A stretch of DNA of 64,000 nucleotides from Microbacterium hibisci (lineage in GTDB: Bacteria; Actinomycetota; Actinomycetes; Actinomycetales; Microbacteriaceae): positions 124,001 to 188,000 of the forward strand of contig NZ_JADIJC010000008.1 in assembly GCF_015278255.1 (NCBI RefSeq), given 5' to 3'. The notes beneath the pieces are model-generated. The model made no database searches. It saw only the letters and a program-made list of their open reading frames with translations, and was not told where the DNA came from. Both the position numbers and the translations under genes were made by a program. Positions 54,061-62,910 of this stretch are shown here, piece by piece (position 1 is the first letter of the stretch; the number at the start of each line of letters is the position of its first letter).

Positions 54061-56196
54061 TCAGCCCTCCAGCACCGCGAGCTGCTGCGTCGTGCGGGTC
54101 ATCGCGACGTAGCGGTCGACGGCCCCCTCGATGCCCCCACCGAACCGCGACGGCTCGACCAGCACCACGAGGTCGAACTCGAGGCCCTTCGCGAGCTCCG
54201 GGGTGAGCGACCGCACCCGCTCGCCCCCCGCGAACGACGAGTCGCCGATGACGCACGCGATGCCCTCCGGGTGCTCCACCAGCCAGTCGTCGAGGATCGT
54301 GTCGCGCTCGGCCACGGCGCCGTGCCGCACCGGCACCCCGCTCGAACGGATCGACGTCGGCACATTCGCGTCGGGAATGGCCGCGCGGATGACGGGCTCG
54401 GCCTCGGCCATCACCTCGCTCGGCGTGCGGTAGTTGATCGTGAGCGATGCGATCTCGACGTCCGTCAGCCCCGCGTGCTCCAGTCGCGCCTGCCACGACT
54501 CGCGGAAGCCGTGGCGCGCCTGCGCCCGGTCGCCGACCACCGTGAAGCTGCGCGACGGGCACCGGGCCAGCAGCATCCGCCATTCCGCGTCGGTGAGCTC
54601 CTGCGCCTCGTCGACGATCACGTGCGCGAACGGTCCCGCCAGCAGGTCGGGGTCCGCCGCCTGGGCGACGGATTCGTCGACCAGGCTGTTGCGCAGATCG
54701 TCGCCGTCGAGCCATTGCATCATCTCGTCGCCGGCTTCCTTCAGGCGGTCGACGACCTGCGCCATGTACTCCCGCTCGCGCGCCAGGGTCGCCTCGCGCT
54801 GACGTCGCCGACGTGAGGCGCCCGGGTCACCGAGCCGGCGCCGCGCGGCGTCGAGCAGCGGCAGGTCGGACGTGGTCCAGGCCGCAGCATCCGTCCGCTG
54901 CAGCGCCTCGACCTCGTCGGCCGTGAGCCACGGCGCGCAGCGGCGCAGGTATGCGGGCACGGTCCAGAGATCCGAGACGAGGACGGATGCCTCCACCAGC
55001 GGCCATGCGCGACCGAAGATGCGCGTGAGCTCTTCGTGGCGCGCGAGCGCCTTGCGCAGCTGGTGCAGCGGCACCTCGTCGCCGTCGACCTGGTCGATGA
55101 GGATGTCGAGCACCGTCTCCCACACCTGGTCGCGCGCCTCGTTGTGGGGGAGCCCGGCCTCGGCGGAGGCGAACGCCTCTGCCCAGTCCCGCGGGGTCAG
55201 CCACACCTCGCCCCACGGCGTCTCGACCATGAGGGGCGCGGTCGGCGGCTCTTCGTACAGGGCCACCGCGGGCTCGATCGCGTCGACGAGTCGTGCGTCG
55301 GCCTTGAGCCGGGCAGTGCGGGGATCGGGCTCGGGCGCGGCGATCGCCCCCTCGGCCACGAGATCGCGCAGAGTGCAGGTCTGCACACTGTCCTCACCCA
55401 GACTCGGCAACACGTCCTCGACATAGGAGAGGTACGCAGGGCTCGGGCCGACGAACAGCACCCCGCCCCGGCCCTCGCCGAGGTGCGGGTCGGAGTAGAC
55501 GAGGTACGCGGCGCGGTGGAGCGCGACGACGGTCTTGCCGGTGCCCGGCCCGCCGTCGACCACGAGCGCACCACGGGATCCCGCGCGGATGATCGCGTCC
55601 TGGTCGGCCTGGATCGTGCCCAGCACGTCACGCATGCGGGGCGAACGGCTCGCCCCGAGGCTCGCGATGAAGGCCGACTGATCGTCGAGCGCCGCGTTGT
55701 CGTCGAGCCCCTCCGCGGTGAACACCTCGTCCCAGTAGTCCGTGACGCGGCCGCCCGTCCAGCGGTAGCGGCGGCGGCTGGCGAGACCGGAGGGCCGGGC
55801 GTGGGTCGCGGCGAAGAAGGGCTCGGCTGCCGGCGTGCGCCAGTCGACGAGCAGACGGATGCCGGCGGCATCCGTCAATCCGAAGCGGCCGATGTAGACC
55901 GGCGCCGAGCCGTCGGAGGGCACCATGCGGCCGAGGCACGCATCGACGCCGAAGCGGCGCAGCACGCGCAGCCGGGCCGAGACGCGGTGGATCTCGAGAT
56001 CGCGCTCGAGCCCGGCCTGCCCGTGCCCGCCCGGACGGCGACGCAGTTCGTCGAGCCGCTCCTCGAGGCCCGCGATCGAACGGGTGAGGGCGTCGGCGAT
56101 GGCGCCGAAGTGCTGCTCGTCGCCGCCGACGAGGGCGGGGGCCGACTTGGCGGCGAGGTGGTCGGGAAGGAGGAAGGGGCTGGTCTGAGTGGACAT
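54061..56196 (-). CDS. helR: HelR/HelD-like RNA polymerase-associated ATPase
   Basis: This 711-residue protein starts at ATG 56196. It is a superfamily I helicase-like ATPase with a coiled-coil N-terminus (IAGLEERLDELRRR), Walker A VDGGPGTGKTVVALH, Walker B VIVDEAQELTDAEW and late motifs INYRTPSEV and ELAKGLEFDLVVLVEP. HelR proteins displace rifamycins from RNA polymerase and recycle the enzyme. The palindrome upstream resembles the element that governs rifamycin-induced genes, supporting HelR over a generic UvrD. Confidence 0.82.
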   Translation of the reverse strand: MSTQTSPFLLPDHLAAKSAPALVGGDEQHFGAIADALTRSIAGLEERLDELRRRPGGHGQAGLERDLEIHRVSARLRVLRRFGVDACLGRMVPSDGSAPVYIGRFGLTDAAGIRLLVDWRTPAAEPFFAATHARPSGLASRRRYRWTGGRVTDYWDEVFTAEGLDDNAALDDQSAFIASLGASRSPRMRDVLGTIQADQDAIIRAGSRGALVVDGGPGTGKTVVALHRAAYLVYSDPHLGEGRGGVLFVGPSPAYLSYVEDVLPSLGEDSVQTCTLRDLVAEGAIAAPEPDPRTARLKADARLVDAIEPAVALYEEPPTAPLMVETPWGEVWLTPRDWAEAFASAEAGLPHNEARDQVWETVLDILIDQVDGDEVPLHQLRKALARHEELTRIFGRAWPLVEASVLVSDLWTVPAYLRRCAPWLTADEVEALQRTDAAAWTTSDLPLLDAARRRLGDPGASRRRRQREATLAREREYMAQVVDRLKEAGDEMMQWLDGDDLRNSLVDESVAQAADPDLLAGPFAHVIVDEAQELTDAEWRMLLARCPSRSFTVVGDRAQARHGFRESWQARLEHAGLTDVEIASLTINYRTPSEVMAEAEPVIRAAIPDANVPTSIRSSGVPVRHGAVAERDTILDDWLVEHPEGIACVIGDSSFAGGERVRSLTPELAKGLEFDLVVLVEPSRFGGGIEGAVDRYVAMTRTTQQLAVLEG

Positions 56197-56295
56197 GACG
56201 GCATCGACTCCTGCGGCATCGCGACGCGCGTACGGGCGGAGAGCTGAGGGTGGAGAGGGCGGGGGAGCGTCGCGACCGACAAGTATGCGCCCGCG

Positions 56296-56319
56296 GGGGG
56301 CCCTTGCCGCAAGGCCCCC
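56296..56319 (-). promoter_or_regulatory. Rifamycin-associated-element-like palindrome upstream of helR
   Basis: On the minus strand GGGGCCTTGCGGCAAGGGCC lies about 100 nt before the helR start. The element I recall is GGGGCTTGCRRCAAGGCCC; the TTGC-GG-CAAGG core is present. A possible -10 CATACT (complement of 56282-56287) lies 8-9 nt beyond the palindrome. Confidence 0.6.
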
Positions 56320-56426
56320 TCCCCGCGATATCCTGGTCATGGCAGGAAGGCCGCGTCTCTGTGTGCGAGGCCTGCGCTCCCGATCCTCTCCACCCGCTGT
56401 TCACGCGCGGGACGCGCCGCGACTGT

Positions 56427-56456
56427 TGTGGCCCGCATCGCGGCCCTCATAGGATG
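56427..56456 (+). promoter_or_regulatory. Promoter of the sulfatase gene
   Basis: -35 TTGTGG (56427-56432) and -10 TAGGAT (56451-56456) are separated by 18 nt. Together with the helR element this accounts for the 430-bp gap; the leader to the sulfatase start is about 165 nt and shows no clear structure. Confidence 0.5.
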
Positions 56457-56626
56457 CGGACCAGGCGACACGCTCCGTACGACGGTCCTGGGGGGATCCG
56501 AACGACGAGCCACCTCGCAGTCGCCTCCTGAAGTCGTGTCCTCCCAGGCGCCGTCGCGTGGCGTGCGCACTCGACGGCCGAGCCATCGACATGGCCGTCA
56601 CGGTGGACGAGCGACAGGAGCACGAC

Positions 56627-58981
56627 ATGGCAGACGGCATCCGCGAATCGATCGTGGGAGCGCCGCTCCCACCTGCACGGACGCTGCCCTTCCCGCCGAA
56701 GCCGTCTGGCAGCTACGCGGGGCGGACGCTCGCCGAGTCCACGTATTCGCCGCTCCCGCCCGAGCGGCGTCTGAACGGCGATGCGCCCAACGTGCTGGTC
56801 GTGCTGATCGACGACGCGGGACCCGCACTGCCGGCGCCGCTGGGCGGCAAGGTGAACACCCCGACGCTCGACCGCATCCGCCAGGGCGGGATCGGCTACA
56901 ACCGGTTCCACACCACGGCCATGTGCTCACCGACGCGGGCGGCGCTGCTGACCGGCCGCAACCACCATCGCGTGGGCGCCGGCCAGATCGCCGAGCTCGC
57001 CAACGACTGGGACGGATACTCGGGCCACATCCCGAAGAGCAGTGCGACGATCGCCGAGGTGCTGCGCAACTACGGCTATTCGACCGCCGCGTGGGGCAAG
57101 TGGCACAACACCCCGGCCGAGGAGACCACGAAGGCCGGCCCGTACGAGAACTGGCCCACCGGCAACGGGTTCGAGTACTTCTACGGCTTCCTCGCCGGCG
57201 AGGCGTCGCAGTACGAGCCGAACCTGGTGCGCAACACCACGAGCGTGCTGCCGCCGAAGACACCGGAGGAGGGGTATCACCTCAGCGAGGACATCGCCGA
57301 CGACGCGATCGCGTGGCTGCGCGACCACAAGGCACTCAGCCCCGACAAGCCGTTCTTCATGTACTGGGCGACCGGGGCGATCCACGGCCCGCACCACGTG
57401 CACAAGGAATGGGCCGACAAGTACCAGGGGGTCTTCGACGACGGCTGGGACGCCTACCGGGCGGACGCGCACGCGGGCGCCAAGGCCGCGGGCTGGATCC
57501 CCGACGACGCCGTCCTCACGCCCCGGCCGGAGTCGCTGCAGGGCTGGGACGACATCCCCGATCACCAGAAGCCGTTCCAGGCCCGCCTGATGGAGGTCTG
57601 CGCCGGGTTCGGCGAGCACGCCGATGTGCAGGCCGGTCGCGTGGTGGACGAGCTCGAGCGACTCGGCTACGCCGACGACACGATCATCGTCTACATCTGG
57701 GGCGACAACGGCTCGTCAGGCGAGGGCCAGAACGGGACGATCAGCGAGCTGCTCGCGCAGAACATGATCCCCACCACGATCGACCAGCACATCGCAGCTC
57801 TCGACGAGCTCGGCGGCCTCGATGCGCTGGGGACGCCCGCGACCGACAACCAGTACCACGCGGCCTGGGCGTGGGCCGGATCTTCGCCCTACCAGGGCAT
57901 GAAGCTCATGGCCTCGCACCTCGGCGGCACGAGAAACCCCATGTTCATCCAGTGGCGCGGGCGCATCGCGCACGATCCGGTGCCGCGGACGCAGTTCCAC
58001 CACGTGATTGACCTGGCGCCGACGATCTACGAGATCCTCGGCATCTCGCACCCCGACACGGTCAACGGCATCCCGCAGGACCCGATCGACGGCACGAGCT
58101 TCGCCTACTCGATCGACGACAAGACCGCCGAGGGCCGCCACCGCGTGCAGTACTTCGAGGTCATGGCCAGCCGCTCGATCTACGAGGACGGCTGGATCGC
58201 GTCGACGACCGGGCCCCGCCTTCCGTGGGTGCCGGGTCTTCCCCCGGGCATTCAGACGTGGACCCCCGACGCGGATCGGTGGGAGCTGTACCACCTCGAC
58301 GAGGACTGGAGCCAGTCGAAGGACCTCGCCGACCAGCACCCCGAGAAGCTCGCCGCCATGAAGGAGCTGTTCGCGATCGAGGCCGCGAAGAACAAGGTCC
58401 TCCCGATCGGCGGCGGGCTCTGGGTGGCGCCGCTGCACCCCGAGCTGCGCATCGCCCCGCCGTACACCGAGTGGGAGCTGACCGGCGAGACGTTCCGCGT
58501 GCCGGAGTTCTGCGCCCCCGCGCTCGGCAACAAGCCGAACGTCGTGACGATCGAGGCGACGACCGGCGACAAGGCCAACGGTGTGCTCTACAAGCTGGGC
58601 GGGGCGGGCGGCGGTCTCACCGCGTACGTCATCGACGGCATCCTGACCTACGAGTACAACCTGTTCCTCGTGCAGCGGACGACGATCGCAGCGACCGAGC
58701 CGCTGGCCCCGGGCGATCACACCATCGAGATCGACACCTCGTACGTCGAACCGCGGCCCGGTGGGCCGCTGAGCGTCGTGCTGCGGGTCGACGGTGCCGA
58801 GGTGGCGTCGGGCACCGTGCCGGTCAGCGCGCCGCTGCTGTTCTCGGCGAACGACTGCCTCGACGTCGGCCGCGCGTACGGCGGCGCCGTGTCGCGGGCG
58901 TACGCCGACCGGATGCCGTTCGCCTTCGACGGCCGGATCGGACGCGTGCACGTCGCGTACCAGGTTCCGGCGCAGGGCTGA
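56627..58981 (+). CDS. Arylsulfatase-family sulfatase (formylglycine type)
   Basis: This 784-residue protein starts at ATG 56627 with AGGAG upstream. Metal ligands appear in VLVVLIDDAG. The formylglycine-generating motif is Cys100-Ser-Pro-Thr-Arg in TTAMCSPTRAALLTGRN, and GKWHNTP and YIWGDNGSSGEG supply further active-site residues. A C-terminal beta-sandwich of ~150 residues is present. No signal peptide is visible, so it is likely cytoplasmic. It would hydrolyse organic sulfate esters; a separate formylglycine-generating enzyme is needed. Confidence 0.9.
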   Translation: MADGIRESIVGAPLPPARTLPFPPKPSGSYAGRTLAESTYSPLPPERRLNGDAPNVLVVLIDDAGPALPAPLGGKVNTPTLDRIRQGGIGYNRFHTTAMCSPTRAALLTGRNHHRVGAGQIAELANDWDGYSGHIPKSSATIAEVLRNYGYSTAAWGKWHNTPAEETTKAGPYENWPTGNGFEYFYGFLAGEASQYEPNLVRNTTSVLPPKTPEEGYHLSEDIADDAIAWLRDHKALSPDKPFFMYWATGAIHGPHHVHKEWADKYQGVFDDGWDAYRADAHAGAKAAGWIPDDAVLTPRPESLQGWDDIPDHQKPFQARLMEVCAGFGEHADVQAGRVVDELERLGYADDTIIVYIWGDNGSSGEGQNGTISELLAQNMIPTTIDQHIAALDELGGLDALGTPATDNQYHAAWAWAGSSPYQGMKLMASHLGGTRNPMFIQWRGRIAHDPVPRTQFHHVIDLAPTIYEILGISHPDTVNGIPQDPIDGTSFAYSIDDKTAEGRHRVQYFEVMASRSIYEDGWIASTTGPRLPWVPGLPPGIQTWTPDADRWELYHLDEDWSQSKDLADQHPEKLAAMKELFAIEAAKNKVLPIGGGLWVAPLHPELRIAPPYTEWELTGETFRVPEFCAPALGNKPNVVTIEATTGDKANGVLYKLGGAGGGLTAYVIDGILTYEYNLFLVQRTTIAATEPLAPGDHTIEIDTSYVEPRPGGPLSVVLRVDGAEVASGTVPVSAPLLFSANDCLDVGRAYGGAVSRAYADRMPFAFDGRIGRVHVAYQVPAQG

Positions 58982-59094
58982 CCCTGCGAAGCGGCCCCGG
59001 CCCCCACCGGTCGGAGGTCGCTCCTGTTCCTCGACGGGACGGATGCGGCGCCACTCGGTCCGCACCGGGCCCGCTCGGCGCTCGCACTCCGCGC

Positions 59095-59180
59095 CGCTTC
59101 CACGGGTCAACCGCGCTTCCACAGGTCAACCGCGCTTCCACAGGAGCGGGTGGGCGGGTTTTCTCCTGCGTAAGGCTGGT
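59095..59180. repeat. 19-bp direct repeats with an inverted copy and hairpin
   Basis: CGCTTCCACRGGTCAACCG occurs twice in a row with a third partial copy (59095-59145), and an inverted partial copy GGTTGACCTGT sits at about 59168-59178. A CAGGAG/CTCCTG hairpin (59141-59146, 59163-59168) lies between. It occupies much of the 313-bp gap after the sulfatase. Confidence 0.7.
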
Positions 59181-59236
59181 TGACCTGTCGCGGGAGGCCG
59201 GGAGGCGGACGGGACCCCCGGGCTCTCGGGTATTTT

Positions 59237-59249
59237 TGAACCTGGTTCA
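59237..59249. promoter_or_regulatory. Palindrome TGAACC-T-GGTTCA upstream of the pantothenate genes
   Basis: A perfect 13-bp palindrome follows directly on TATTTT (59231-59236), which could be a -10 box for the DUF2520-panC-panB operon. A regulator bound there would overlap the transcription start. Confidence 0.45.
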
Positions 59250-59294
59250 GCCGTCCTGGACCGGATCCACGCGCCGTGACGGGAGACGACGACG

Positions 59295-60032
59295 ATGCCG
59301 GACTCGCACTCCGCGCACGCGCTTGGTCGCGTAGCCGTCGTCGGCGACGGCCGCGTCGGCCGCGCCATGGCGTCGGCCCTCCGCGAGGCGGGCGTCGACG
59401 TGCGGGGCCCCCACGGACGGGGGGCGGCGGGCGAGGACGCCGACATCGTGCTGCTGGCGGTTCCGGATGCCGAGATCGGCGCGGCCGCGGCCGCCATCGC
59501 ATCCGGACCCCTGGTGGGACACTTCTCCGGCGCGACGACCCTCGAGCCGCTCGCACCGCATGAGGCCCTCGGCATCCATCCGCTCACGTCCGTCGCCCCG
59601 GCGACGACCTTCGAGGGCGTGCCGGCGGCCGTCGCCGGATCGACCGACCGCGCGCTTGCGACCGCGCGCCTGCTCGCCGAGACCCTCGGCATGGAGCCGT
59701 TTAAGGTGCGCGACGCCGATCGCGCCGCGTACCATGCGGCGGCGTCGATCGCCTCGAACTTCCTCGTGACGCTCGAGTCGTTCGCCGAGGATCTCGCGGC
59801 GACCGCGGGTGTGCCCCGCGAGGCGTTCGCGCCCCTCGTGCGCGCGACCGTCGCGAACTGGCAGGCCGAGGGCGCCGCGGCGCTCACCGGACCCATCGCC
59901 CGCGGCGACGACGAGACGGTCGCCCGCCAGCGCGCCGCCGTCGCCGAGCGACTGCCCGAGCGCGCCGCGCTGTTCGACGCGCTCGTCGCCGCGACGCGCG
60001 ACCTCCGTGCGCGCCCGGGGGCGGCCTCGTGA
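59295..60032 (+). CDS. DUF2520 / Rossmann-like NAD(P)-binding protein
   Basis: This 245-residue protein has an N-terminal dinucleotide fold (RVAVVGDGRVGRAMASALREAG) and a helical C-terminal domain with AAYHAAASIASNFLVTLE, as in the DUF2520 family related to ketopantoate/hydroxyacid reductases. It directly precedes and overlaps panC, a common actinobacterial arrangement. It may supply the ketopantoate reductase step, but this is not certain. Confidence 0.8.
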   Translation: MPDSHSAHALGRVAVVGDGRVGRAMASALREAGVDVRGPHGRGAAGEDADIVLLAVPDAEIGAAAAAIASGPLVGHFSGATTLEPLAPHEALGIHPLTSVAPATTFEGVPAAVAGSTDRALATARLLAETLGMEPFKVRDADRAAYHAAASIASNFLVTLESFAEDLAATAGVPREAFAPLVRATVANWQAEGAAALTGPIARGDDETVARQRAAVAERLPERAALFDALVAATRDLRARPGAAS

Positions 60033-60874
60033 TCGTCGCGCGCACCGTCGCAGAGCTGCGTGCCGCCCTGCGCGATCGGCGTGACGGAGCGATCGGCCTC
60101 GTGCCCACGATGGGCGCGTTGCACGAGGGCCACGCGACCCTGCTGCGCGCCGCCCGGCAGGCCGACGACACGGTGGTCATGTCGATCTTCGTCAACCCGA
60201 CGCAGTTCAACGAGCAGTCCGACCTCGCCGCCTACCCGCGCACCGAGGAGGCCGACCTCGCCCTCGCCCAGGCGGCGGGGGTCGATGTCGTCTTCGCGCC
60301 GGACGCCGCCGAGGTGTACCCGCCGGGCTTCGCGACCACCGTGAGCGTCACCGGGCCGATCGCCGAGACGCTCGAGGGCGCCGAGCGCGGCCGCGCGCAC
60401 TTCGACGGCGTGGCCACGGTCGTGACGAAGCTGCTCCTCGCCGCGCTGCCCGACCACGCGTACTTCGGTGCCAAGGACGCCCAGCAGGTCGCCGTCATCC
60501 GCCGCCTCGTCGCCGACCTCGGTCTGCCGGTCTCGCTCGTCGTGTGCCCGACCTCTCGCGATGACGACGGCCTCGCCCGCTCCAGCCGCAACACGCGCCT
60601 CTCACCCGACGAGCGCGCGCGGGCCCTCGCGATTCCTCGCGCCCTGCAGGAGATGACGGATGCCGCGGCCGCCGGCATCGTCGACGCCGAGGCGCTGCGC
60701 GCCCGGGGGACGGCGACGCTCGAGGCATCCGGCATCCGTCCCGAATACGTGGCCCTCGTCGACCCGGAGACCTTCGCACCGGTGGCGGAGATCGCAGGCC
60801 CGGTGCTGGTCGCGATCGCGGCCCGTGTGGGAGCCACCCGTCTCATCGACAACACCGTCATAGGAGGTGCCTGA
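60029..60874 (+). CDS. panC: Pantothenate synthetase
   Basis: This 281-residue protein starts at GTG 60029 overlapping the previous stop. It has the nucleotidylyltransferase motif VPTMGALHEGHATLL (HxGH), FVNPTQFNEQSDLAAYPR, GAKDAQQVAVIR and SSRNTRLSPDERA. It joins pantoate and beta-alanine using ATP. The stop overlaps the panB ATG. Confidence 0.97.
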   Translation: MIVARTVAELRAALRDRRDGAIGLVPTMGALHEGHATLLRAARQADDTVVMSIFVNPTQFNEQSDLAAYPRTEEADLALAQAAGVDVVFAPDAAEVYPPGFATTVSVTGPIAETLEGAERGRAHFDGVATVVTKLLLAALPDHAYFGAKDAQQVAVIRRLVADLGLPVSLVVCPTSRDDDGLARSSRNTRLSPDERARALAIPRALQEMTDAAAAGIVDAEALRARGTATLEASGIRPEYVALVDPETFAPVAEIAGPVLVAIAARVGATRLIDNTVIGGA

Positions 60875-61734
60875 TGCGCGCACAGGTGACACTGCAGCGA
60901 CTGGCCGAGATGAAGGAGCGTCGCGAGCCGATCGTGATGGTCACGGCCTACGACTACCCGAGCGCCCGCACGGCGGAGCAGGCCGAGGTCGACATGGTGC
61001 TCGTCGGCGACTCCGGTGCCCAGGTCGTGCTCGGGCACGACTCCACCGTCGCCGTCACCGTCGACGAGATGCTCGTGCTCGCGGGGGCGGTGCGCCGCGG
61101 CGTGCAGTCGGCGTTCGTCGTCGCCGACCTCCCCTTCGGCTCGACCGAGGTGTCGGACGAGCAGGCCATCGCCACGGCGGTGCGCTTCGTGAAGGAAGCG
61201 GGCGCCGATGCCGTCAAGCTCGAGGGCGGGGGAGAGGCGCGGCTGAGCCGCATCCGCGCGATCGCCGACGCGGGCATCCCCGTCGTCGCGCACGTGGGCC
61301 TCACCCCGCAGACCGCGGTGGCTCTCGGCGGGCTGCGAGCCCAGGGGCGGACGGCCGATTCGGCCGCGAGGCTCGTGCGCGAGGCCCTCGCCGTCCAGGA
61401 CGCGGGTGCGAGCGTGCTCGTGATCGAGGCCGTGCCGGCCGAGGTCACCGCCGTCGTGCTCCCCGCGCTCGAGATCCCCGTCATCGGGATCGGCGCGGGC
61501 TCCGCCGACGGTCAGGTGCTCGTGCTGCACGACCTGCTCGGCATCACCGAGGGCAGGACCGCGGCCTTCGTCAAGCGCTACGGCTCCATCGGCCCCGACA
61601 TGGTCTCCGCCGTGCAGGCCTACGCCGGCGAGGTGCGCGGCGGAGTCTTCCCCGGCCCCGAGCACGTCTACGCCTCGACCGACGAGGCGGTCGCAGCCGC
61701 CCGCGCCGAGCTCGAAGCCCGCACGAGCGACTGA
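60874..61734 (+). CDS. panB: 3-methyl-2-oxobutanoate hydroxymethyltransferase
   Basis: This 286-residue protein starts at ATG 60874 with TAGGAGG inside the panC end. It has the PanB motifs MVLVGDSGAQVVLGHDSTV (metal Asp), VVADLPFGS, AVKLEGGGEARL and IGIGAGSADGQVLVLHDLLG. It makes ketopantoate from 2-oxoisovalerate and methylene-tetrahydrofolate, the first committed step of pantothenate synthesis. Confidence 0.97.
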   Translation: MRAQVTLQRLAEMKERREPIVMVTAYDYPSARTAEQAEVDMVLVGDSGAQVVLGHDSTVAVTVDEMLVLAGAVRRGVQSAFVVADLPFGSTEVSDEQAIATAVRFVKEAGADAVKLEGGGEARLSRIRAIADAGIPVVAHVGLTPQTAVALGGLRAQGRTADSAARLVREALAVQDAGASVLVIEAVPAEVTAVVLPALEIPVIGIGAGSADGQVLVLHDLLGITEGRTAAFVKRYGSIGPDMVSAVQAYAGEVRGGVFPGPEHVYASTDEAVAAARAELEARTSD

Positions 61735-61767
61735 CGCCGGTGCGCGGCATCCGTGCGGCCACGCGGT

Positions 61768-62775
61768 TCAGCGCGGTGCCGGGCCGGTGGACTCTCGCCA
61801 GATGACGCGGTGCAGCGGCTGGCCCTCGGCCGGTGCGGGCTCGTCGCGCAGTGCGCAGATCAGGCGGGTCATCGCCCGGGAGCCCAGGCCTTCGAGGTCG
61901 ATCTCGACGGTCGTGAGGGCCGGGCTCAGCAGCCGGCCGAGCGGCTGATCGTCCCACCCGCTCACGCTGAGATCGCCGGGAACGCGGATGCCGTCGTCGA
62001 GTGCCGCGCGGATGACTCCGGCTGCGACGAGATCGTTCGCCGCCACGACCGCCGTCGGACGCTCGCGGTCGGCCAGAGCGCGCACGGCGGCCATGCCCGC
62101 CTCGGCCGACCAGTCGCCCTCGACGACTCCGGACGGGTCGAGGCCGAGGCGTGCGAGCGTCTCGACGAAGGTGTCGCGCCGAGCGCGGGCCGAGGCGAAC
62201 TGCAGGTCGCCGGTCACGTGGAGGAAGCGGCGATGACCGAGGTCGGCGAGCCCTTCGATGACCTCGACGAGAGCGGAGGCGTCGGCGAGCTCGCCGATGC
62301 CGCGCATCTCGTCGTCGAAGTCGGCCGACGCGATGATCGGCGTGCCGCTCGTCGCCTCCAGGTCGAGCGACGCGAGCACCGGGGCGAACGAGACGATGCC
62401 GTCGACCTGTCGCGAATCGGCCAGTTCGGCGACGCGCGCGGTGCGCTCCGCCGCGCCGCCCTCGAGGGCCAGCACCTCGACCGCGAATCCGGCTTCGTGC
62501 GCGGCGGAGCTCGCACCCGCGAGCATGCGCGCGGGACTGTACGCCAGGGTCGGGACGACGACCGCGAGCCGGCCGGTCTGGCGGGTGCGCATCGAGCGTG
62601 CGGTGAGGTTCGGGCGGTAGTGGAGCTGCTCGACCGCCGCCTGCACCCGCGCCTTGGTGGCGGGCTTCAGCCCGTCGGGTGCGCGGAAGTAGCGCGACAC
62701 GGTCTGGTGCGACACGTCGGCCAGCCGGGCGACCTCCATGATCGTCGGCCGGCGGTGGGGTGCGGTATCGGTCAC
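61768..62775 (-). CDS. LacI family repressor of the adjacent sugar ABC transporter
   Basis: GTG 62775 is preferred because GAGGAGG precedes it by 6 nt; an ATG at 62796 would add 7 residues. The 335-residue protein has a LacI helix-turn-helix (TIMEVARLADVSHQTVSRYF), hinge helix (YRPNLTARSMRTRQTG) and a sugar-binding domain. Three palindromes lie between it and the divergent solute-binding gene. Confidence 0.92.
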   Translation of the reverse strand: MTDTAPHRRPTIMEVARLADVSHQTVSRYFRAPDGLKPATKARVQAAVEQLHYRPNLTARSMRTRQTGRLAVVVPTLAYSPARMLAGASSAAHEAGFAVEVLALEGGAAERTARVAELADSRQVDGIVSFAPVLASLDLEATSGTPIIASADFDDEMRGIGELADASALVEVIEGLADLGHRRFLHVTGDLQFASARARRDTFVETLARLGLDPSGVVEGDWSAEAGMAAVRALADRERPTAVVAANDLVAAGVIRAALDDGIRVPGDLSVSGWDDQPLGRLLSPALTTVEIDLEGLGSRAMTRLICALRDEPAPAEGQPLHRVIWRESTGPAPR

Positions 62776-62798
62776 GGCGCCCTCCTCGGCCTCCATGT

Positions 62799-62868
62799 TG
62801 ACACAGTTTGTGAACCTTCACTATTCTTTCGTCTCGACAAAGTGATCGATCACTAAGTGAAGGTTCAC
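62799..62868 (+). promoter_or_regulatory. ABC transporter promoter with three LacI-type palindromes
   Basis: -35 TTGACA (62799-62804) and -10 TATTCT (62822-62827) have an 18-nt spacer filled by GTGAA-CC-TTCAC (62810-62821). The perfect palindrome AGTGATCGATCACT (62841-62854) and GTGAA-GG-TTCAC (62857-62868) lie downstream. Repression by steric block and possibly looping is likely. Confidence 0.75.
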
Positions 62869-62910
62869 TGAGTCGTCCCGACACCTTGACCGCATTCCGA
62901 AAGGACGATG

